Origin: Streptomyces sp. H27-H5
GTDB lineage: Bacteria > Actinomycetota > Actinomycetes > Streptomycetales > Streptomycetaceae
Direction of reading: 5' to 3'
Assembly: GCF_026627505.1 (NCBI RefSeq)
Contig: NZ_JAPNLK010000034.1
Span: 19,881 to 83,880 of the forward strand
DNA length: 64,000 nucleotides
The position numbers were made by a program, and so were the translations under genes. Below the pieces are notes generated by a model, which worked only from the letters and a program-made list of their open reading frames with translations, did not search any database and was not told the DNA's origin. Of this stretch, positions 1 to 8,304 are shown piece by piece (position 1 is the stretch's first letter; each line of letters starts with the position of its first letter).

Positions 1-418
1 CATCGAGTCCTGGGTGGACCGGCAGATCCGGGAGGCCGCCGAGCGGGGCGAATTCGAGAACCTGCCGGGCTACGGCAAGCCGCTGGCCTCGCTCGACGCC
101 CCGTACGACGAACTCTGGTGGATCAAGGGCAAGCTGCACCGCGAGGGCTTCTCCCCGCTTCCGCCCTCGCTCGCGCTGCGCAAGGAAGCCGAGGACGCCA
201 AGGAAGCGGTCCGGGCGGCGCGGTCCGAACGGCAGGTGCGGGGGATCCTCACGGCGATCAACGAGAAGATCGGCAAGGCCCTGCGCATGCCCCCGCCCGG
301 GCCGCCCCTCAACCTGGGCACCTTCGACGTCGAAGCCGAGGTCGCGACGTGGCGCGCGGCCCGCGAGGCCGCCGAGCCCGGCCCGAACCCCGAGCCCCCT
401 CGAAGCCCCGGCGCCTGA
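1..418 (+). CDS. DUF1992 (DnaJC28-type) domain protein, 5' partial
   Basis: The frame is open from base 2 and runs off the left edge, so only the last 138 residues are visible and the true start lies outside. The visible part begins with ESWVDRQIREA and then ENLPGYGKPL, the signature of the DUF1992 family (conserved region of human DNAJC28). It is followed by a basic helical segment and a proline-rich tail. The family is widespread in Streptomyces and has no established biochemical role. The GTG at base 14 lies inside the conserved motif and is not the start. The gene converges on the operon ending at 471, with only about 50 bases between them. Confidence 0.85.
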   Translation, partial: IESWVDRQIREAAERGEFENLPGYGKPLASLDAPYDELWWIKGKLHREGFSPLPPSLALRKEAEDAKEAVRAARSERQVRGILTAINEKIGKALRMPPPGPPLNLGTFDVEAEVATWRAAREAAEPGPNPEPPRSPGA

Positions 419-470
419 GCCCGGCGCGCCCGCCCCGGCCCCCTGAGCCGCGCGCCCCGATCCCCGCTCC

Positions 471-1325
471 TCACCCGCCCAGCGCGGCCCGCGCCTCGGA
501 CCGCACCTGCCGCACCAGGCGCCCCAGCTCCGGTTCCGACGCCGAGTCCAGGTCGACGAACGCCGTGAGCCGCAGCAACCGCGTCAGGCTCTCCCGGAGC
601 ACGGCACGCGAGGCCACGGCAGGAGAGGCCACGGCACGGGACGCCACGGCACGGGAGGCGGGGCCCGTGCCGCCCGCCTCGTCGTCCCGATGGGTCCGCA
701 CGATGGCCCGCACCAGCGCCGGAGACCCGGCGAGTGCGGAGCGCCGCGCCATGATCTGGTCGAGGTCGGCCTCGCCGAGCACGTCCAGCAGGTGGTACGG
801 GTCGTCCGCCGCGTCGTCGCGGAGCACGTGCGCGCGGGTCCACAGCCGGGCGAGCGCGTGCCGCGTCAGGTCGGTGCCCTTGAAGCGGTCGGCCGCGTAA
901 CGGTTGCCCGCGTCGGCGGGCCACCGCCAGACGCACACGTCCGGAAGGAGCACGAACGCGAGGAACGCCCACACCTGCCGTTGCGCGGCCTCGCCGGGCA
1001 CCATCCGGCACCCCTCCCGCAGCACCTGCGCCGCCTCGCGGTCGAAGGCGGTGCGCTGCGCCGCGGACGGGGCGGCCGGGAAGCCCTGGTCGTGCGCCAC
1101 ACGCAGCACGGAGCCCCGGAGTTGGTCGAGTTCGTCGCGCGTGACCCGCCGCCCGCCCGTGGCCGCGTACACGGCCCGCGAGGAGTGGTTGTCGGCCATG
1201 GACGCGTGCCCGCCCGCCGGTACCTCGTGGAGCATGCGGAACCGGCGCTCCGTCTCCCCGGGCAGCAGGCGCGGGTAGAGCAGGCTCATGACCCCGGTCC
1301 CGGCGTCGCCCGTGACGCTGCTCAT
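471..1325 (-). CDS. DUF6339-like protein, last gene of the MORC/Z1 operon
   Basis: 284 residues starting at an ATG whose ATGA overlaps the stop of the gene before it, so translation is probably coupled. It has no transmembrane segment or signal peptide. The N-terminal part (about 14-60) reads MSLLYPRLLPGE and later HASMADNHSSRAVYAATGGR, which I recognise as resembling the DUF6339 family that recurs beside Z1-helicase/GHKL-ATPase clusters. No catalytic motif is evident. The C-terminal half contains an alanine-valine-arginine stretch, RAVASRAVASPAVASRAV (about 225-242), a short imperfect repeat. By position it is the fifth component of the nuclease operon. Function is unknown and the family name is from memory. 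Confidence 0.6.
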   Translation of the reverse strand: MSSVTGDAGTGVMSLLYPRLLPGETERRFRMLHEVPAGGHASMADNHSSRAVYAATGGRRVTRDELDQLRGSVLRVAHDQGFPAAPSAAQRTAFDREAAQVLREGCRMVPGEAAQRQVWAFLAFVLLPDVCVWRWPADAGNRYAADRFKGTDLTRHALARLWTRAHVLRDDAADDPYHLLDVLGEADLDQIMARRSALAGSPALVRAIVRTHRDDEAGGTGPASRAVASRAVASPAVASRAVLRESLTRLLRLTAFVDLDSASEPELGRLVRQVRSEARAALGG

Positions 1326-2254
1326 GACGTGGCCTCCCTGTCCGTGAGGAACCGGACACCGCAGTGGACGTCGGCGCGGAACCGGGAGGGGTCCCTGCGC
1401 CGGTCGTCGCGGAGTCGTTTGATCGCCTGCTCCGGGGACTCGGTCGGCCGTGCCAGGTAGGTGCGGACCAGGGCGCGCACGAGCCCCGCCATCGTCAGGT
1501 CACCGTCGGGGTCGTCGGAGGGCGTCTCGTCGACGAACGCGTCGTCGTCCAGTGCCCGTCCCACCAGGTCGGTCACGATGTCGGCCTCCAACATGCTCCA
1601 CAGCATTCCCGAGAGCTCGCTCCGCGAGGCCTCCATCGCCTGCTTGACCGCGGGATTGTCCTCGTTGAGGAGGACGAGCAGACTGCCCATCGCGGCCTGC
1701 TGCCAGTCCCCGCCGTCCATGCTCACGTACCAGGCCGAGCCGGCGGGGAGCCCGGCTTCCGCGAAGGACACCGGCGCGATCGGCAGCAGACCGGCGCCGC
1801 CCTCCAGGTGCACGCGTATCTGATCGCTCCACAGGATGGATCCGCCGCGGGCCGCCACGAACGGCTCGGCGGTCGGCAGATCGCCGGCGAGGACGACGAG
1901 GGTCTCCACCGTCAGGAAGCCGCCCAACTCGGAGCTGTCGACCGAGATCAGCACCTCGCAGGTCGCCCGGTCCTGGTGGGGCGCGAGGTCCTGCGCGTGG
2001 GCGGACGTGCGGAGCAGCGACGTGGACGGCCAGTGGCGCACGGCCAGGCGCAGCGGCGCGTCGGGTGGCAGCCCGCAGTCCGCGCGCAGCTCGGCGAGGT
2101 CGATCTCGACCAGCCGGGCCAGCGTGAGGTCCGAGGCGTAGTCCCAGGCGGGCAGCGCGGCCGGCACGGGGTCGCCGGCGGTGTCGCCCAGCCGCCACGG
2201 GGCGGCGCGGATCCGGTCGAGGGGTCTGCGGTAGGGCCAGACGCGCACGCTCAT
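1322..2254 (-). CDS. Uncharacterised protein of the MORC/Z1 operon
   Basis: 310 residues, starting at ATG 2254 that overlaps the stop of the ATPase gene (ATGA) and ending in ATGA with the next gene. The first two thirds are beta-rich (AVRHWPSTSLLRTS, TCEVLISVDSS, FLTVETLVVLAGDLP, IRVHLEGGAG). The last third is helical and charged (VKQAMEASRSELSGMLW, IKRLRDDRRRDPSRF). There is no signal peptide, membrane segment or nucleotide-binding motif. I do not recognise the family. The strict 4-base coupling to both neighbours says it is made with the ATPase, nuclease and helicase and is probably a structural or recognition subunit; that role is inference. Confidence 0.75.
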   Translation of the reverse strand: MSVRVWPYRRPLDRIRAAPWRLGDTAGDPVPAALPAWDYASDLTLARLVEIDLAELRADCGLPPDAPLRLAVRHWPSTSLLRTSAHAQDLAPHQDRATCEVLISVDSSELGGFLTVETLVVLAGDLPTAEPFVAARGGSILWSDQIRVHLEGGAGLLPIAPVSFAEAGLPAGSAWYVSMDGGDWQQAAMGSLLVLLNEDNPAVKQAMEASRSELSGMLWSMLEADIVTDLVGRALDDDAFVDETPSDDPDGDLTMAGLVRALVRTYLARPTESPEQAIKRLRDDRRRDPSRFRADVHCGVRFLTDREATS

Positions 2255-4227
2255 GCCCGACCCACCACGCTGATGTCGACGAGCACGTCGGCGACGGCGG
2301 TGACGATCAGATCGACCTCCGTGGCGTCGCCGGCGTGGTAGAACACCTCGCCGGCCACGAGGGAGCCGTCCGACGGCAGGCGCCAGCCGTGCACCTCGGG
2401 AGGTGTCACCCCCGTCGGGGACGTCCCTTCCGCCACACCGTCACCGGTGAGCACGCGCACCGCGCCCTCCACCCGGTCGGGTCCGTGGACCCGTACCCGC
2501 TGCACCACGTACGGCCTTCCGTCGATCATCTCGAAGCGCGGTCCGGCGATCAGGCTCGGCCGGCGGACACCGGACCGCCCGCCGCCCGGGGCCGCTCCGC
2601 CGCCCGGACCCGCTCCTGCGCCCGGGGTCGCGCCGCCGACGTCCTGACCGGGCCCGTCCGATCCCGGCGCGACGAAGGGCCCCGCCGGATGCGCGCCCGC
2701 CGATTGCCCGCCGGGACCGGCCGCGTTCCCGCCGGTTCGCGCCGTGCCGGGATGCGCGCCGGACAGCAGTACCGCGCTGCCCGTTCCGCCCGGTCCCGCC
2801 AGCAGGTGGCCCAGGCGCTGGGCCACGGACCCCATGGCGTAGGTGCCGACCTTGACGGCCTTGCGCGCCTGGGCGCCGCTCAGCCGGTCGCACTGTTCCT
2901 TCAGCCGACGGCCCGCGGTCCGTACGAACGTCGCCTCGCGGCCCTGCAACTGCTGGTACTCCCACGCGTCGTGGGTCGGCGGCTCCGCCCGGGCGAACGT
3001 CTCGTCGAGGTCGCCCAGGACTTTGAAGACCGCCGCGTATCCGGCGTCCGGATTCGACCGCTCGGGCCCCGGGTGATAGCGGACCACGAGTTCCGGTCCG
3101 CGCATCAGACAGACGTGCCGGGGAGCGCCCTCGATGCCCAGCTCACGCGCCGCCGGCGACGTCACGAGGGCGCCGAACGTGAAGGCGTGGGCGAAGTGGC
3201 CCAGTTCCCTGAGCGGCTTGCCGCACGACAACACCTGAGCCGTACCGTCCGCGACCTGGCGGTACGCGCCGGCGAAGAAGGCCAGGGCCGCGTCGGAGCC
3301 CTCGTCGGGCACCGGGACGTCCACCCCGTTCGCCGTGACCGTGACGCTCATGCGCCGGTCCCGGTCGGTGAGCAGGATGGGCCACAGGTTCCAGGCCGCG
3401 GCGTCGGCGAGGTAGGCGCCCGCCTCCGCCACGGACAACTCGGGGGTGGTGTCCGAGTCCGGCAGCGTCGGGTCCGTGAGGTCGGGGTCGACCACCACGA
3501 GCGTCGTGCCGGTCTCCTCGCCGGCGAACCCGGGTATCCCCAACTCGTGCGCCGCGGCGTCCGCCCCGGCGTCCGTCAGCGGTTCGCAGTGCTCCGCCTC
3601 CGGGAGCCCCCACCAGTGCCGGCCGGTGTACCGCGTCTCCCCGTCCCAGAACGACTCGCGGATCGCGACGCCGATGAAACGCGAACGCACCCGCCCGTCG
3701 TCGTCCCGGAACCGGGTGTGGGCGAAGACGCAGCCGACCTTCGACATCCGGAACAGGGCGCTCTTGCCGTAGCCGAACGTGCCTCCGCCGGTCGAGCCGC
3801 TGCCTCCGTCCCGGTCACCGCTGTTCAGGACGAACCGCGCCCATTCCCGCCGGGCGGTCTTCCCGGCGTCGGAGCGCGTCGGGCCGGCCAGGCCCATCGT
3901 GCCCCGGTCGGATATCGCCAGGTAGCGCAGGGACTTCGCCTGGGAGAGCGGGCGGAACATCGTGTCGGAGCGGGTGGTGCCCGACGATCCGCCGGCGAAC
4001 AGGCGGCGCCAGGCAGCGCTGTGGCCGGCGCCGACCGTGGCCAGGTCGAGCCTGAAGCGCACCACGCCCTGATCGGGCAGGCGGGCGTCCCAGGAGTTCT
4101 GGGCCGCCTCGCGCACGAGCAGCGTCAGCGGGGACAGGCTGGGGCTGCCCAGTTGGCTCAGCAGACCGCGCGCCGTGATGCCGCCGTCGGCCCGGAAGGG
4201 CTGCGCGTACCAGCCTGTCTCGCTCAC
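2251..4227 (-). CDS. MORC/MutL-like GHKL ATPase
   Basis: 658 residues from GTG 4227 (GTGA overlap with the nuclease stop). GHKL (gyrase, Hsp90, histidine kinase, MutL) ATP-binding motifs are clear: the N box REAAQNSWDA at about 39-48 (Glu40, Asn44), the G1 box SDRGTMG at 106-112, and the lid GGGTFGYGKS at 147-156. After the ATPase and transducer region (to about 440) comes a Gly/Pro/Ala-rich linker (about 490-560) and a compact beta-rich C-terminal domain. GHKL ATPases of this type, linked to Z1 helicases and restriction-fold nucleases, were described computationally as the prokaryotic relatives of MORC proteins. The likely role is an ATP-driven clamp or switch that controls the nuclease. The long low-complexity linker suggests a flexible tether. 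Confidence 0.85.
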   Translation of the reverse strand: MSETGWYAQPFRADGGITARGLLSQLGSPSLSPLTLLVREAAQNSWDARLPDQGVVRFRLDLATVGAGHSAAWRRLFAGGSSGTTRSDTMFRPLSQAKSLRYLAISDRGTMGLAGPTRSDAGKTARREWARFVLNSGDRDGGSGSTGGGTFGYGKSALFRMSKVGCVFAHTRFRDDDGRVRSRFIGVAIRESFWDGETRYTGRHWWGLPEAEHCEPLTDAGADAAAHELGIPGFAGEETGTTLVVVDPDLTDPTLPDSDTTPELSVAEAGAYLADAAAWNLWPILLTDRDRRMSVTVTANGVDVPVPDEGSDAALAFFAGAYRQVADGTAQVLSCGKPLRELGHFAHAFTFGALVTSPAARELGIEGAPRHVCLMRGPELVVRYHPGPERSNPDAGYAAVFKVLGDLDETFARAEPPTHDAWEYQQLQGREATFVRTAGRRLKEQCDRLSGAQARKAVKVGTYAMGSVAQRLGHLLAGPGGTGSAVLLSGAHPGTARTGGNAAGPGGQSAGAHPAGPFVAPGSDGPGQDVGGATPGAGAGPGGGAAPGGGRSGVRRPSLIAGPRFEMIDGRPYVVQRVRVHGPDRVEGAVRVLTGDGVAEGTSPTGVTPPEVHGWRLPSDGSLVAGEVFYHAGDATEVDLIVTAVADVLVDISVVGRA

Positions 4228-5318
4228 AGGTCGGCCCCCAGCCGCTTCAGGACGCGCTCCGGTTCGGCGCTGTGCGTGACGGTGTTCAGGTCGATCCGGT
4301 ACTCCACGCTCCGCACCCCGGTGGGCGCGGTCCCGCCCGCGAAGCTGCCCGGGACGATGCGGGGGAAGTCTCCCGACACGTCGTACCAGCGCTGTTCCGC
4401 GGTGAGGAACCGGACCCGGTCGATCGTGGACTCCGCGCCCCGCGGCAGCCCGAGCGCCGTCAGTCGCGTCTCGAAGGCCCCGAGGTCGTCGATCCGTTCG
4501 CGGCACGCCGCGAGCAGGTCCGGTACGGAGCGCGCCCCGGGCGCCGCCGACTCGGTGACGCGCGACCACGCCAGCGTGAGCGTGCCCTCCGGCGGCGTGT
4601 CCAACTGGTCGACGCCGTGGACGTGGATGACGCGGCCTTCGGCGGCGACGCTGCCCTTGACCTCGATGGCGTGGTGGGCGCCCCGGAAGTCCTGGGGGCA
4701 GCCGAGCGGACCCAGCCAGGCCCGGACGGCCTGCGGGTTCACGTCCAGCAGGGCTTCCAGGACGCGGAGTTCGGCGAAGAGCCCGGCCAGGCGCGGCACG
4801 GTCCAACTCGTGGACGCCCCCGCCAGCAGCAGCCTCCAGGCGTGCAGCGTACGGACGATGAGCGAGGGGGCCTGATCCGGTTGGGCGAGGATCAGCCCGG
4901 CGAGGTCCGCGACCAGCCCCGTGAACGTCCCGGCGAGATCACGCCTGAGGCAGGCGATGTCCGCGTAACGCACCGGGAGGCCGTCGTCGTGCGACAGCGT
5001 CCGGGTGGTGAGGCGGACGCCGGCGCTGCGCACGTCGTCCTCGACCCCGGCCGACGGCCCGATCGGCACCAGCAGGTGACGCAGCCCGTTGCCGTCGAGG
5101 CCGAGGCGGAGCGCGCCCTGAGGGGTGTCGATCTCCAGCTTCGCCGTGATCACCGAGCCGCCGTGCCCGGGGCCGTGGGACGCCGTGCCGCCCGCCGCCG
5201 CGTGGCCCGACCCCGGGCCGCCGGCCGTCCCGGCCGCCCGCCGGTCGAGCGCGTTCCACTGCGATTCGAAGAGTTCACGCAGCCGGACGGTTGCGGCGGA
5301 CCAGGGGCGCGCGGTCAC
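4224..5318 (-). CDS. PD-(D/E)XK motif protein (DUF4420-like nuclease)
   Basis: 364 residues from GTG 5318, overlapping the helicase stop by four bases. The restriction-endonuclease-fold core is visible: FAELRVLEAL at about 181-190 (Glu183), then PQDFRGAHHAIEVKG with Asp210 and the E-x-K pair Glu219/Lys221, which gives the D...ExK metal site. This arrangement and the downstream VHGVDQLD segment match DUF4420-type nucleases found with Z1 helicases. The N-terminus has a Gly/Ala/His-rich insert (about 30-55). It is the presumed DNA-cleaving subunit of the operon. All catalytic positions are present, so it should be active. Confidence 0.85.
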   Translation of the reverse strand: MTARPWSAATVRLRELFESQWNALDRRAAGTAGGPGSGHAAAGGTASHGPGHGGSVITAKLEIDTPQGALRLGLDGNGLRHLLVPIGPSAGVEDDVRSAGVRLTTRTLSHDDGLPVRYADIACLRRDLAGTFTGLVADLAGLILAQPDQAPSLIVRTLHAWRLLLAGASTSWTVPRLAGLFAELRVLEALLDVNPQAVRAWLGPLGCPQDFRGAHHAIEVKGSVAAEGRVIHVHGVDQLDTPPEGTLTLAWSRVTESAAPGARSVPDLLAACRERIDDLGAFETRLTALGLPRGAESTIDRVRFLTAEQRWYDVSGDFPRIVPGSFAGGTAPTGVRSVEYRIDLNTVTHSAEPERVLKRLGADL

Positions 5319-7951
5319 GCGGCGCCCTCCGGGCCGCCGTCGAGGTCCTGTTCGAGCACCGAGATGTCCTCGTCCTCGTCCTCGCCGGCGGTGGGGAACA
5401 CGCGCGAGAGGTCGGCCTGGAGGTAGTCGTACTCGACGCCGAGGTCCACGCCGCCGGTCGGCTTCGGGAAGACCAGGGCGGCGCCCCAGACGATGTCGCC
5501 CGGCGCGTCCAGCGGGGCCCGACCGGCCACCGCCCGCTCCTGTCCCGCCGCGCCGCGCACCGGGACCGGGGCCTTGGCGTCGATCGGGTACAGCAGGATC
5601 AGCCCGCGCTCGGGCTGCTGGGAGGTCCGCAGCCGCTGGAGCAGGCTGCGGTTGACCTCCTCGCCCTCGGGGATGTCGAGGTCCAGCGCCTCGTCTCGGG
5701 AACCGGTGAGGGTCTTGATGTCGGCGACCGGGTCGCTCACGCCGAGGTCCAGCCGGGTACGGACCACGGGATCCACCGCGCCGCCGTGGGGCAACCCGAT
5801 CAATCCGCCGCCGGCGGGCCGCTTCCCGACGACTCCCACGTTCCAGCTGACCAGACCGCCGGCCTTGCTCCGCTTGCCGATGTACCCGCCGAGCAGGTCG
5901 CGGGCGGCGTCGAGGGCCTTGGGATGGAAGCGGTACTCGTCGACGAACGCGAGGACGTGTTCCACGGGGATCCCTCGCCACAGGGCCCGCCCGGCCCGGG
6001 TCTTCGCGTCGAGGGTGCCCTCACGGTGCGCGGCGGCCAACAACCGCGACACCGCGGCCGCGTTGTCCTCGTGCCACCGCTCGTCCTCGGCGGTCTTCTC
6101 GCAGGGGAAGTAGCGGGTCTCGACGAGTTGACCGCCGTAGGAGGCGGCGCCGCGCACGGCACCCTTGGACTTGGCCGGAGAGGTCACCTTCATCTTGGGG
6201 TGGGACCTGATGCGCACGGCCATGTCCAGCGGGGTGAGGTGCTCCGTGATGTACCGGTCGATCTCCACGCGCATCTCCGCCTCGACCGTCGCCAGGTGCG
6301 TGAACCAGCGACGGGTCTCGGCGGGCATGAAGATGCGCGGCAGGTCCTCGTAGCCGGGGCGGTAGCCGAACCAACGCCCCATCTGGAGGAGGGTGTCGTA
6401 GACGTTGGACGAGCGCACGAAGAAGCTCACCACGAGCCCCTCCAGGGTGAGTCCCCGGGAGAGGGTGTTCCCGCCGACGGCGATGACGTTGACGGGCCCG
6501 GAGTCGTAGTCGAGGCGATCCGTGCTGCGGTAGTGGTCCATGACGATGCGCGTCCCGGAGACCACCGGCTCCAGCGCGGCGCGCACGGACGCGAAGTCGA
6601 GCGGGGGGCCGCCGTCCTGCGGCGTCACGCGACGCGACTCCTCGTCCCAGAGGTCGCGGAACTCCCCGACGACGGCGGGGTCGTCCTCCCGGACGCCGTG
6701 CGCCGCCTCGTCGCGGAGCGCCTGGAGCACGGGCTGGTACGAGTCGTGGACGCGGGTGTCGGAGTGCGCGTGGATCAGCATCGACGAGTGCCCGTCGCCC
6801 TGCCCGCGGACGTGCCGCGCGGCGGTGGCCAGCCAGAACCAGAGGACGGCCCGGCGGAGCGAGGAGGCCTCCTCGGGGGCGAAGTCGGGGATCGCGGACC
6901 GTTTCGCCGGTCGCAGGAGGGCGAGTTCGTCGTCGGGAATCGTCCGGATCATGTCGAGGCCGCCGGGGACCTCGGCCGGGTCCTCCAGGTCCAGGGGATT
7001 GCGGCCGAAGAGGGTCTCCGGGCCCTGGTAGTCGTCGCCGCGGGGCAGGCTGAGGATGAAGTCGCGCGGGTAGAAGTCCTCCTCGTCCACCGGGTCGACG
7101 AGGAGGTTGGCGAACGGCGTCGCCGTGTACCCGACGTAACAGACCTTGGGAATGCGGCCGATGACGTCTCGGATGAGCGGATTGATCCTGCGCGTGGCGA
7201 TGGTCGCCTGGTCCGCCTCGTCGTCGATGATCAGCGTCGGGCAGTTGACGAGTTGCTCGCGCGCCTCCTCCAGCCAGTCCCGCAGCTTCTTCAGAACCGG
7301 TCCGTTCTTCTTGACCACCAGGAGCAGGCACTGGTCCTTGGACGCCAGGAAGGACTGGGCGTTCGGCGGCGGCTGGAAGTCGTGTTCCGCCTTGGTGATC
7401 TGGTGCCAGAGCGGCGGGTTGAGATCCACGAGGTCGCGGATCAGGCGGGTCTGGGTCTGCCGGCGCAGCGAGTTCGTGACGCCGGACAGGACGATGAACA
7501 TGCGGTAGCCGCGGTCCGCCGCCTTGCAGCACACCGCCGTGAAGTTGCTGGTCTTGCCCGACTGCACGTGTCCGAGGACCAGGCCGCGGGAACGGAAGGT
7601 GGGGGTGGCCGGATGGTCGAGCATGGCGACGACGCGATCGGAGGCCGTGTCGATCTTCCTGACCTCGTCCCGGTCGAGATGGCGCCCCAACCGCTTCTCG
7701 AACGCGGGCCAGTTCCGGTCCCCGGCGCGCGGCCCCGCGTACCAGCGGACGGCGTTCTCCCGCCCCACGGCCAGCGGTTCGCGCAGGGTGGCGATCTCGG
7801 TGGTGGCCGCCTCGTGGCGGCGCACCATCTCCTCGATCACCTCGTCCGGTACGAAGAGGTCGTGCAACTGCTGCGTCGCCTCGTGCGGGAGCATCCCGTC
7901 GAGCATGCTCTGATAACGCGACCAGGCCGCGTCCATTTGCGGGTTCCCCAC
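5315..7951 (-). CDS. Z1 domain superfamily II helicase/ATPase
   Basis: 878 residues; first gene of the operon. SF2 motifs: Walker A GHVQSGKTSN at about 127-136, motif II IIDDEADQA with DDEAD at 243-247, motif III YVGYTATPF at about 272-280, and a C-terminal motif V/VI region (GGNTLSRGLTLEG, then LLQMGRWFGYR). The segment between them is the Z1 domain, named for its link to such helicase-nuclease operons. Predicted role: ATP-dependent translocation or remodelling of invading DNA for the associated nuclease. I take GTG 7951 (GAGG five bases upstream); ATG 7936 is the alternative. A short dyad and a 350-base upstream gap provide room for the operon promoter. Confidence 0.9.
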   Translation of the reverse strand: MGNPQMDAAWSRYQSMLDGMLPHEATQQLHDLFVPDEVIEEMVRRHEAATTEIATLREPLAVGRENAVRWYAGPRAGDRNWPAFEKRLGRHLDRDEVRKIDTASDRVVAMLDHPATPTFRSRGLVLGHVQSGKTSNFTAVCCKAADRGYRMFIVLSGVTNSLRRQTQTRLIRDLVDLNPPLWHQITKAEHDFQPPPNAQSFLASKDQCLLLVVKKNGPVLKKLRDWLEEAREQLVNCPTLIIDDEADQATIATRRINPLIRDVIGRIPKVCYVGYTATPFANLLVDPVDEEDFYPRDFILSLPRGDDYQGPETLFGRNPLDLEDPAEVPGGLDMIRTIPDDELALLRPAKRSAIPDFAPEEASSLRRAVLWFWLATAARHVRGQGDGHSSMLIHAHSDTRVHDSYQPVLQALRDEAAHGVREDDPAVVGEFRDLWDEESRRVTPQDGGPPLDFASVRAALEPVVSGTRIVMDHYRSTDRLDYDSGPVNVIAVGGNTLSRGLTLEGLVVSFFVRSSNVYDTLLQMGRWFGYRPGYEDLPRIFMPAETRRWFTHLATVEAEMRVEIDRYITEHLTPLDMAVRIRSHPKMKVTSPAKSKGAVRGAASYGGQLVETRYFPCEKTAEDERWHEDNAAAVSRLLAAAHREGTLDAKTRAGRALWRGIPVEHVLAFVDEYRFHPKALDAARDLLGGYIGKRSKAGGLVSWNVGVVGKRPAGGGLIGLPHGGAVDPVVRTRLDLGVSDPVADIKTLTGSRDEALDLDIPEGEEVNRSLLQRLRTSQQPERGLILLYPIDAKAPVPVRGAAGQERAVAGRAPLDAPGDIVWGAALVFPKPTGGVDLGVEYDYLQADLSRVFPTAGEDEDEDISVLEQDLDGGPEGAA

Positions 7952-8304
7952 CCATGCCTCACAAGTGATTCAGAGTCGACCAGGTGTGTTTCCGTCTGGT
8001 CGATACGACGTTCTTCCACGGATCACGCTAGCGAGCGACGCGGTCGACGGTGATCGATCCGCCGAAGAACGTCATGTCGACCGACGTTCGCGAGGCGGTC
8101 GAGGCGGTCGAGGCGGGCCGGGACGGGCAGAGGTCGTACGCCCGGTCGTCGGGTCGCGAGGGGCGTCCTGGAGGCGGTCGCGGGGATGGTGCGGACACGG
8201 CTCCCGGCCTCCGTCGCAGGTGGCTGCGTGACCGATGATACGAAAATACCCCATGCCGGATGTGTCCGGCCGGTGTTTCGGGAGCCGGTTTCCGGGGCGC
8301 CGGC
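7952..8304. other. Intergenic region upstream of the Z1 operon
   Basis: This 353-base stretch between the helicase start and the stop of the exonuclease/TerD gene contains no ORF that I can support. Overlapping frames on both strands are Arg/Gly-rich shadows. It holds the dyad at 7976-8003 and several copies of short gtcga/gaggcggtcg repeats around 8030-8110 (GAGGCGGTCGAGGCGGTCG at 8092-8110 is a tandem 9-mer). It must contain the operon promoter; no hexamer pair stands out. Confidence 0.5.
7976..8003. promoter_or_regulatory. Dyad upstream of the Z1 operon
   Basis: Perfect 8-base inverted repeat TCGACCAG / CTGGTCGA with a 12-base spacer, lying 25-52 bases upstream of the helicase GTG. The position suits an operator or a 5' leader hairpin. 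No dedicated regulator gene is present in the operon, so the factor is unknown. Confidence 0.35.

Noticed and set aside
70..1359. Long open frames on the opposite strand of, or in other frames of, the listed genes (Arg/Pro/Gly-rich)
   Set aside because: High G+C makes long shadow frames common. They lack family motifs and ribosome sites and conflict with well-supported genes; the same applies throughout the window.
471..7951. BREX, DISARM, Zorya or type I restriction assignment for the five-gene operon
   Set aside because: No PglX/PglZ, DrmA/B, ZorA/B or HsdM/R/S homologues. The Z1, DUF4420 and GHKL ATPase combination fits the MORC/Z1 class instead.
7965..8231. Possible small plus-strand gene between the helicase and exonuclease/TerD genes
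   Set aside because: The product is an Arg/Gly-rich sequence with no ribosome site, and two overlapping frames look equally good.
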